From positions 7,244,750-7,308,749 of the forward strand of contig RPFO01000104.1 of the NCBI GenBank assembly GCA_009746045.1: DNA of 64,000 bases. Direction: 5' to 3'. This DNA comes from Mesostigma viride (lineage: Eukaryota; Streptophyta; Mesostigmatophyceae; Mesostigmatales; Mesostigmataceae). Within the stretch, counting starts at the first letter, position 1, and every line of letters starts with the position of its first letter. Positions 56,743 to 64,000 of the stretch are shown here, piece after piece. Position numbers and translations under genes: made by a program. Below the pieces are notes generated by a model that saw only the letters and a program-made list of their open reading frames with translations, was not told the DNA's origin and did no database searches.

Positions 56743-57444
56743 TTGGTTACGACCGGGGAGGACGGCCATGTTTTGGAGTGCACATGCCAATTTCCAACCT
56801 TTGTAGGCCTCCCATGCCGCCATTGTTTAGCCGTTGAGGTGCATCTTCATCAGTGCAAGCAGGTGCCGATGCAATTGGTGTGCGATAGGTGGAAGCAACC
56901 CAAGCCGGACACTATTGAGAGCCAGCTACAATTCCAACAGATGGTAACTGTACACCCTGAGAACAGCCGTGATGATGATGTCAACGTGGATGTCGCTCAA
57001 GGCACGGAGCCTACGTATACTGACATTCTCGCTCACATGAAGGCATGGGCTTCTTTGGCGCATGAGGGTCGTTGTGGCTCGGATTTTCTCAGGCATTGTA
57101 AGTCATACTGGCAGCAGAAGAGACTGCCATCAAGTCAGGTGAGTCAGCCGGGAGGGGATGGAAGTGCTGCTCGCTTGGTAGAAAACCCTTTAGGTCCTCC
57201 ACCCCGTGGTCGGGGAAAACAACCACGTAAACAAAGAGCACACCATCCCAACGAGCCACCCACGTCAAAACGCAAGGTCTCTGCAACTCTTGGTGGAAGC
57301 GTTGTCGGTGAGGCTACGGGTACTCCGAAGCGGGCCCGGGCCCGGGGCGGGTTCGTTGCTTCTCTTGGTCACGGCAACTGCCCTAGCAATGCCGCGTCTG
57401 CTCCAAGTGTTGGCAGTGCTTCTTCGCAACCCCAACTCCCATGA
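56743..57444 (+). pseudogene. C-terminal remnant of a SWIM-finger (MULE/FAR1-type) transposase
   Basis: 233 residues. Near the start, LECTCQFPTFVGLPCRHCLA gives the CxC...CxH pattern of a SWIM zinc finger, which lies at the C-terminus of Mutator-like transposases and FAR1/FHY3 proteins. It is followed by a hydrophilic tail with RGRGKQPRKQ and a Lys/Arg-rich nuclear-localisation-like stretch (TSKRKVS, TPKRARARGG). The DDE catalytic region should lie upstream, but the terminal repeat is only 140 bases away, so it has been deleted. The frame is open and undamaged. Confidence 0.75.
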
Positions 57445-59433
57445 GCGAATATGAAACTGCAACCTCAATGCACCTTCACGAGGTCAATGCCCTCATGGAT
57501 CATTTGGAGGTATTTGCTGGCAATGTTGCTAGCATGGCAGCGCTTGCTATGTGCATTAGGGAAGGTGCAACTTCTATGCACCACAGGCTGCCTACATCCT
57601 TTGCGGCACATCCATCTTCACGTTAACAATCCTAAGCGGGACAACATGTGTATCCTGGCTACATTTCATCTGTGTTTGTTGTAAGTTGGTGCGTTTCCTC
57701 GGCCATAAAACTTCGTATCAACATTGAACATCTTCTTGCCGTAGTGTAATGTGAGTATCTCAAACATATGTGCCGGGCCATTGTCTTGCTCCCGAACATT
57801 TTGCGGTGTTTGGCTTTAAGCACTATAATGGAATGTTGGAGTTGTGGTGTCCATTGTAGTGCTTGTTGGCTGCCTCCATGATCGTGAGATGTGGCCTTGA
57901 ATCTCATGTGTGTATTTTCTTTCAACGATGGACTTGAGTTCTTGGTTTCTTTGCGTTACTTATACATGTGGCGCCAACTCCTCCCAAATGTACAAGGCCA
58001 CCCCCAGACATGCAACCATGCCCTAGTCTCCACACTTGCAGGTGCGGCGCATGGTGGACGGACCTACGTGGCGCTGCATGCGACATATCTTCTTGCTGCT
58101 GCGGCCCGGCTACTATTGCTACACTTATCATCAAGGATGTGGCATATCAGTGGTGCCATCATCATAATTCTTGGCAACGTTTGAAGCTCAATCAGCCATC
58201 ATGGTGTGGACAGTAGGTCTAGTGGCCCTTGCTTGCGATGGAGCCGTGGTGCCATCACTTCCCCCGGTGGACATCTGTGCTTCCCATCAGTTCCAACGTT
58301 CACTACATGTGTTGAGCCGCTCATATTGACGGTGGTTCAACCATGGTTGAAGCTAGCCTGAAGTGGCTGGTTTGGCATGTGCCGATTTAGTGGCTAGACG
58401 AGTAGTGGGCTCTCAACCCACTCGGGTGCAAAAAGCGAATCTTCATTGGTAGTTTGACATGTCCGGCTTTGTTGGTGAAAGCTCGTGTAGGCTGTCCAAC
58501 TGAGTGGTGGTTTCAATGGCCGCCGCCGCCTCCTCCGGGCCGCCGCTGCCGCCGCCGCCTCCGGGCCGCCGCCGCCGCCTCCTCCTTCGGGCCGCCGCTG
58601 CCCCCTCCTCCGGGCCGCCGCTGCCGCCGCCGCCTCCTTTGGGCCGCCACCGCCTTAGCCGGGCCGCCGCCGCCGCTGGCGTTGGGTAGTGCCATGCATT
58701 GTGGTACCAACCCAAGGTTGCTGTGGGAGTTCCCTTAAACCCTGAGTGCCCCCCCTCAGGATAACATTACTGGATGTTCCCTAGCAACCGCCACCATTAG
58801 GGAGGACAGTCAATACTTGCTGACCCACATTTGCTTGACATGTCAATATGTAACAACCAAATCTGACTTGTTGTTACATCCTGAGTTTTGTAATAGTTTG
58901 GGATTTTATTTGAGGCCTTTTGGATGAGTATTGAGCTAGTTATGAGGTTTCCCACGTGCAGAGATATTTCGAGACCTGGACTTTGTCAACTGACTTGTTT
59001 AGACCCTCATTGGTCGTGGCCTGATCCACGTGGGGTTATTAGTTGGTCGGTTCTGCCAAGTCTTGCCTAGATATTTTAGGACTCCAATGCTTATCAAGAT
59101 TCGGTGATTCCACGTCTGGATTATGCCAGGCTGGTTTGTGTGCTCTTGTGTTACGTGTCTAGTTAGAGGGACGAAAGAATCTTACCTTGTGATGCTGTAA
59201 CCTGATTGGTCCATTTCAGGCTAACGGTGGAGCATGCTCGACATGCACGTTGAGATTAGGACGTATGGGTTGCCATTGCTGGAACGTTTGTTGTGATCTA
59301 ATCTAACATGGTATAATGTTAGTTCGCATAATTCATCCATCCTCAAAGCCTCTTGCTCGTTGACTACTTTCAGTTCCACAGAAGTAGTCAAGGATATTAC
59401 TTGTCTAACTTACTGAGATAACTAGACACAATT
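57445..59433. other. Interior of the Mutator-like element, no gene supported
   Basis: Holds a CCG-rich low-complexity patch at 58518-58678 (Pro/Arg and Gly frames are artefacts) and otherwise ordinary sequence. A 60-residue frame at 57441-57626 could be part of the transposase transcript, but has no motif. Confidence 0.4.
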
Positions 59434-59523
59434 ATCAAGGAGACAATTATATTTCTTGATCAACGCATCTCTCGATCTCTGGCCTGCGCTGGTTGTCTCC
59501 TTGATATTTCTTGATCAACGCAT
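59434..59523. repeat. Tiny Penelope-like terminus flanked by 18-bp direct repeats
   Basis: ATTTCTTGATCAACGCAT occurs at 59451-59468 and 59506-59523. Between them 37 bases match the Penelope-like terminus (ctggcctgcgctggttgtc then tccttgat). Just left, 59434-59450 begins with the complement of that terminus (tcaaggagacaa). Confidence 0.8.
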
Positions 59524-59764
59524 TGCGGTCCAATGTGGTGTGATCAATTGTTTCTTAAGCCGCGGTATGATTGTGTGCACGAGTTTAATTCGTCAACCCC
59601 GATGGATTCGATTGACTAGATTAAGTGAGACAACTATGCATGCCTGAGATTAAATTAAATTATAACATGCCTCCGTGGGGAGGTCATGTAGCACATATTT
59701 CATGATGGATGGGGTGGAGGAAGCCGCGTGATCGAACTATCCTAACTCTATCTAGAAAATCCTA

Positions 59765-60358
59765 ACTGCACTACTCATCAAAACGCCTCCTCCGCTTGGG
59801 GGGAGGTGGCTTGCCCACAGGGTCGGGCGTGTGTGCCTTGACAATCTTCTTCCACCGCGTCTTGTCCTGCATGGCAGTCCAAAGACGGGAGAGAGAGTGG
59901 ATGCGGTGCTCAAACTGGGCTGGGACCACGAGGTCGTCCAGCAGCATCTGAACGTAGTTGGTGACAGGTTTCCCTACCCTTTTGGGAATGTCCTTGGGGC
60001 CAGGCCAGGTCAGAATGTGCCGCCCTGGCTGTCCAAGCCGCTGGGGGCCGGCCAGACCAAGGGTGGTGTCGACCTGGCTGGTGCGTGCAAGGTGTCCTAC
60101 AAATGCTATCCTACGCTGTCTAATCTCGTCCGAAACACGAGGCATGCCATGATACAGAGACTCTGATGACGGACGCTCGGAAAAACCTACATTAAGGACC
60201 TGCCGGAGCATCCTGTAAACTGTGCCGTCGAGCCGAGCTGCCAGCTTGGGGGGGAGGGTCCACGCCTCGGCGCCATACGTGAGCACCGTGAGGACGAGGA
60301 CCTTGAAGAGCATGCGCTTGCAGTGCCCGTTAAGGCCCTTCGAGCGCCAGTAGGGCAT
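59765..60358 (-). mobile_element. LINE polymerase C-terminal fragment D, open frame
   Basis: 195 residues on -: MLFKVLVLTVLTYGAEAWTL, SDEIRQRRIAFVGHLART, QPGRHILTWPGPKDIPK, and a basic C-terminus PPPKRRRRFDE. It is the best preserved of the LINE C-termini here and is truncated at its 5' end at the same place (YWRSKGL) where fragment A still continues. The reverse-transcriptase palm is absent. Confidence 0.78.
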
Positions 60359-60436
60359 GCCTGAGATGGATTAATTAATTTACTAATTAAAATCGTGCTA
60401 GCTCCCGTTTGGGAGCTAGTCATGGAGCATTAATCG

Positions 60437-60846
60437 CGACGGATGGATGGATGGATGGATGGATGGATGGATGGATGGATGGATGGATGGATGGATGGAT
60501 GGATGGATGGATGGATGGATGGATGGATGGATGGATGGATGGATGGGTGGGTGGGTGGGTGGGTGGGTGGGTGGGTGGGTGGGTGGGTGGGTGGGTGGGT
60601 GGGTGGTGGGTGGGTGGGTGGGTGGGTGGGTGGGTGGGTGGGTGGTGGGTGGGTGGGTGGGTGGGTGGGTGGGTGGGTGGGTGGGTGGGTGGGTGGGTGG
60701 TGGGTGGGTGGGTGGGTGGGTGGGTGGGTGGGTGGGTGGGTGGGTGGGTGGGTGGGTGGGTGGGTGGGTGGGTGGGTGGGTGGGTGGGTGGGTGGGTGGT
60801 GGGTGGGTGGGTGGATGGATGGATGGATGGATGGATGGATGGATGG
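60437..60846. repeat. (GGAT)n-(GGGT)n-(GGAT)n compound microsatellite
   Basis: GGAT at 60437-60545, GGGT with a few GGT slips at 60545-60812, then GGAT to 60846. On - it precedes a LINE 3'-end sequence (gctccatgactagctcccaa), as the shorter GGAT run at 46421-46442 does. Confidence 0.96.
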
Positions 60847-62140
60847 GTGCACACAATCCAACCCGTCTATTCTATCTAGTAACAAACAATCCTACTAGTC
60901 TATCTTATCTAGCTAGAGTGTGCCAGACCCTAGGAGTCTTGCCTAGATATATACTCACTAGTAGATATGCTCTAGTTGTCTCACATCATTGTCTCACTTC
61001 ATAATTAATATGTGTGAATGCACGTAGTTTCACAATAATGACCAACTAGTGGCCGGGAGTACCTGTTCACGTGCCCCATTGAGGGCTTATATATATCGTC
61101 GGGGCAAGAAGCAACCATTTATCAAGGAGACAATGCAACAACCAGCGCAGGCCAGATAATTTATACCAAGTCCTCAATTTGCATGATTTTTCAATTGCTC
61201 CTTATCCAATTACAATTTACAACACATACGCATGAATCCTAGAGCTTTGTGTGCTACAACGCAGACAGTTCTGGCGCTCCAGGTCGTCATCTTGCCGACA
61301 CCGGGCCACTGCGGTTGTCACCCGGCACCCCTCACCCCACCCCACTGCACAGCAAAAACCTGCTTCCTAGAATTGGCCTGCAGCCGAGAAGGGCGCCAAT
61401 GCCGTGTAGAAACTCATGATGTGAACGGCATGTGGTCAGTGGTCACAAGCGCCAAGGACACCTAGTGGCCTTTACCTGCCCCAAACCACAACATCCCAAG
61501 CATGCCTTTATCTGCGGAGCAGCTGATCCTGAAGTGGCAACCCCGCCCTTACGACACATAACACCGACCATGCCACCATGGGACCTGCGTCCTGCAATAA
61601 AATATTTGCCTAAATATCGTCGTCTTGTGCCCGCACGTCCATGGAGGTTGAAATTACTTATTAACATGCGAATATAATCAATGAGGCATGAAAATTGTTG
61701 CGTACAACCCGCCGGATTCCCTCCACAGCACAGCCGAAGGAACCAATCTAACAGCCCTGTTTTCTTGACTAGTTTGTCCTACCAGCTAGCACCGCAACGC
61801 AATACTAATTCGGCCGTTGATCGACATTTCCCCAGCGTACTTGACTGGAACAGATGCCGCTAAATTCTTTCGGTCCGTCAATTCTTTTGGTGTGGAGTTG
61901 AATTTATTCTACTAGGCCAAAGTCCCCCCGCGGCTCGCGCCCTGGCCATGGTGAAATTGGTGATGGACTTAGAAGTTTTCTGCCTTCCATCCTGCGGCGA
62001 GGCTCCGCTTGGCAGTTGACGCGCCAGCATTTTCTTCTGTCATTTGTACTTACGCACCATAAGCTTACGCGCCGGGGCGCGTGCGATCGATACAGTAGAC
62101 TTAGCAGTTCGCACAGGCATGTGCGTCGGCGCCCTCCGTA
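60847..62140. other. Right interior of the Mutator-like element
   Basis: Contains a further Penelope-like terminus on - at 61121-61156 (atcaaggagacaa, then ccagcgcaggccaga after a 7-base insert). No gene is supported. Confidence 0.45.
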
Positions 62141-62354
62141 GTATGAGCCAGTAGGCTGCGCTTTTCGTTCGTTTCGTCCCTGATCACAATGTTTCCGGCT
62201 CATGCCGCCGCGTCTGCAAGCGTTACCCGTATTTATCGGCCCAGACCGTTCCTTTCGCAAGCGTTACCCGTATTTATCGACGCGTACCGTAGCCTCTCGT
62301 CATTGTCATCTGTCATCGGGTGCGCCCAGCACCGGGTGCGATTTCCAAAAACCC
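62141..62354 (-). repeat. Right terminal inverted repeat of the Mutator-like element
   Basis: Complement of 56384-56599; outer edge atttccaaaaaccc at 62341-62354. Confidence 0.88.
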
Positions 62355-62890
62355 GTTAGAAAAACCTGTAAAAACTAATAATAAGAACTGAGAGAAGCTC
62401 AAGTGCAACAAATTGAAAGCGATTCAGCAATCAGCATGCCTAAACAGCCACTTATTAGTCCCGACATACAGATAGCAGACAAGTGGCAGGTGATAAGCGG
62501 ATGTTAAAAAACGTTGCTCTCTGGCCATAGGAACGGTGCGCGGTGGCCCGATAACTCGGTATAGCAAAACTCGCATCTCAAACTGATGAATGGAAATGCA
62601 AACGTTCACGTGAAATCACGCCCGCTGTCCTCTGCCTGAGGCAACCTTCAGCTCTCAATTGAGGGACCACGTCGTGACGTGATCCGGTATGATTTGAATT
62701 CAACATGTAAGCCGCACACCCAAAGAATTTCTCCCCGGTGCATAATATAAACCTTTCTCGCTGACTGATGCCTAAGCTACCCACATGGGTGGAGCTATTT
62801 CCTGCGGTCAGCCAAAGTACTCTAATTGGCAGCATTTGCTTCCAAAATGCAGCGTTAGCGCGTTAGCGTCTTCCACGTAACCTGGTCATC
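62355..62890. other. Upstream region of the 62891 gene
   Basis: An AT-rich motif cataatataaacc at about 62740 could serve as a TATA element 150 bases before the ATG. No other signal is recognised. Confidence 0.35.
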
Positions 62891-63526
62891 ATGGAGATCT
62901 TTGAACGTGGGAAAACGTTGTTGCAAATGGGAAAACTGGCCCTTTCGAGGTCCTTCGACGAAGGGGCGTTGGCTGTCACGCCAACTCTCCGAGATGGGGT
63001 CGATCGGGAATCAATACCTTCCAACGACAACTTGAAGAAAAACAGCCAGGGTTTGAGCTGGGTGCAACTGGGAAAACTTGCAATCACCCGCTCATTCAGC
63101 AGGTCCTCACTCGAGTCACCGCCTGCCCATCGAGAGGCGCATTCGCAGGCAGCCTGTCGGGATACCACGCCGACCTATCGCGATGCACATTTGCAGCTGG
63201 AAGGTTGCGACGCGCGGCCTACCCGTGCGAAGGAGATAAATGAAGAGCATCCCCCCCGCAGAACAGCGAGGAACTTATCGGAATTCCAGTTAGCGGAAAG
63301 GTGGGCGAGGCTCTCACGCCGACTTCTTCGCCGGCAAAACTCGTCCAAAGCTCTAGCATTGTGGCACGACGAACGCATGAGCTTCGCGACGGCTCTGGTC
63401 GGGGACGGTGAGATCATGGACGCCCTGTTCTCGTTGCGGGATTCTGGCGTGGATAACCGTCAGCTGCGCGCGGGCGAAGGGTTAAACGGCCTCCGGGCGG
63501 CTCTGAAGGACCTTGTACATAAGACG
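62891..63526 (+). CDS. First exon of an unrecognised gene
   Basis: An ATG in good context (catcatgga) opens a frame of 212 codons to a donor-like site acg/gtaagc at 63527; the frame itself runs on to 63571. Two segments resemble each other, QMGKLALSRSFDEGAL and QLGKLAITRSFSRSSL, about 55 residues apart. The rest is charged and rich in Arg, Ser and Leu, with a helical stretch FQLAERWARLSRRLLRRQ. No family is recognised. The following open frame (63590-63898, 102 residues, with DWIGESSFEHMADLFDKH) could be a later exon or part of another gene; phase could not be settled. Confidence 0.45.
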
Positions 63527-63589
63527 GTAAGCTGCCAGTACAAAAGGAAATCCTGTCGAGCTTGTGGATAAATTATTTGTCCGATACAT

Positions 63590-63898
63590 GTGTGGAAGCT
63601 TGAATATCACAGCTGTCCTTATTCTGTCCCTCCCATTCCCTATGGAACGTGGGTGGCCCCCCTGTTGACGGCTGCCAACACCATTTGTGACTGGATTGGC
63701 GAGTCATCGTTTGAACACATGGCAGACTTGTTCGACAAACACTCCTCGTTTCACACTACTCACGGCAGAGTGGTAGACAACCTCTCCTTTCACAGCATTT
63801 CATGTGATGATTGGACGTTGACTGACATCCACGTTCTCAAGCAAGATGCAAAGGCTTTGACGACTGATGCCCCCAACACCATATACATGGCCAATTAA
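63590..63898 (+). CDS. Open frame of 102 residues, possible later exon
   Basis: Has aromatic and Cys/Trp-rich stretches (ICDWIGESSFEHM, ISCDDWTLTDIHV) that look more protein-like than the surrounding frames. A possible acceptor (atcacag) lies at about 63608-63614. No family is recognised. Confidence 0.3.
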   Translation: MWKLEYHSCPYSVPPIPYGTWVAPLLTAANTICDWIGESSFEHMADLFDKHSSFHTTHGRVVDNLSFHSISCDDWTLTDIHVLKQDAKALTTDAPNTIYMAN

Positions 63899-64000
63899 GC
63901 AACCACCTCTGGCACCCACGACGGATGCACATGCCACAACATCTCCAACTTCTCTCAACTGTCACCAAGGCCCATGGTGAGGCACGTGCCCAGGGGCACA

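Larger units (their letters stand above)
56384..62354. mobile_element. Mutator-like DNA transposon, about 6 kb, with nested insertions
   Basis: Terminal inverted repeats of about 214 bp, roughly 98 percent identical by eye (four mismatches noted), lie at 56384-56599 and 62141-62354; they begin gggtttttggaaatcgcac. Each arm holds two copies of gataaatacgggtaacgctt, a likely transposase-binding repeat. Long inverted repeats plus a SWIM-finger protein fragment fit Mutator-like elements. A clean 9-bp target duplication was not found (tagaaa is shared by both flanks). Most of the transposase is missing. Confidence 0.75.

Noticed and set aside
58443-58738. Pro/Arg-rich and Gly-rich frames
   Set aside because: They come from a CCG-repeat patch; no neighbour exon or motif supports coding.
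61870-61960. Phrase gtccgtcaattctttt resembling small-subunit rRNA
   Set aside because: The match is short and the flanking bases do not continue as rRNA.

Overview
The window looks like nuclear DNA of a photosynthetic green-lineage eukaryote, most likely a green or streptophyte alga. The reasons are GT-AG spliced genes with many short exons, a plastid-type folate-binding protein close to Arabidopsis At1g60990, plant-type CCCTAAA telomere-like repeats, and a Penelope-like retroelement with its GIY-YIG nuclease in front of the reverse transcriptase, an arrangement reported from green algae. Species cannot be named from the sequence. Most coding evidence comes from hand-placed splice sites whose reading phases agree across introns.

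Left third (1-28583), host genes. (1) A COG0354/IBA57-like gene on + runs from an unseen 5' end through 11 recognised exons (665-9494). Its introns hold a 65-bp minisatellite, about 550 bp of GA repeat and an interstitial telomere-like array that forms a splice acceptor. (2) Convergent on -, an OTU1/YOD1-type deubiquitinase (10173-12463, first exon(s) not found) has a UBX-like N-terminus, a UIM-like helix, an OTU domain and a C2H2 finger. (3) On +, an ATAD2/Yta7-type AAA-ATPase with a bromodomain (15831-28583, 11 exons, about 2063 residues, complete) has a large acidic, repeat-rich N-terminus. These look like unrelated housekeeping functions: Fe-S assembly, ubiquitin editing and chromatin.

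Middle (28584-48216), a retroelement graveyard. Two damaged copies of an L1-like ORF1 with their shared 3' tail, a frameshifted LINE nuclease-type fragment, a nearly complete Penelope-like element (ORFs 36467-39522) bounded by 813-bp direct repeats and nested inside TTAA-flanked inverted ends, and three LINE C-terminal fragments on -.

Right third (48217-64000). A seven-exon gene of unknown function on - (48936-54814) has an intron with about 800 bp of nearly pure C/T and another with six 88-bp repeats that copy its own splice donor. A Mutator-like element (56384-62354) with 214-bp terminal inverted repeats follows; it carries a SWIM-finger transposase remnant, a LINE fragment and a GGAT/GGGT array. 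An unrecognised gene starts at 62891.

A recurrent theme is tandem repetition that includes exon-intron boundaries, seen in two genes and, on a small scale, a third.
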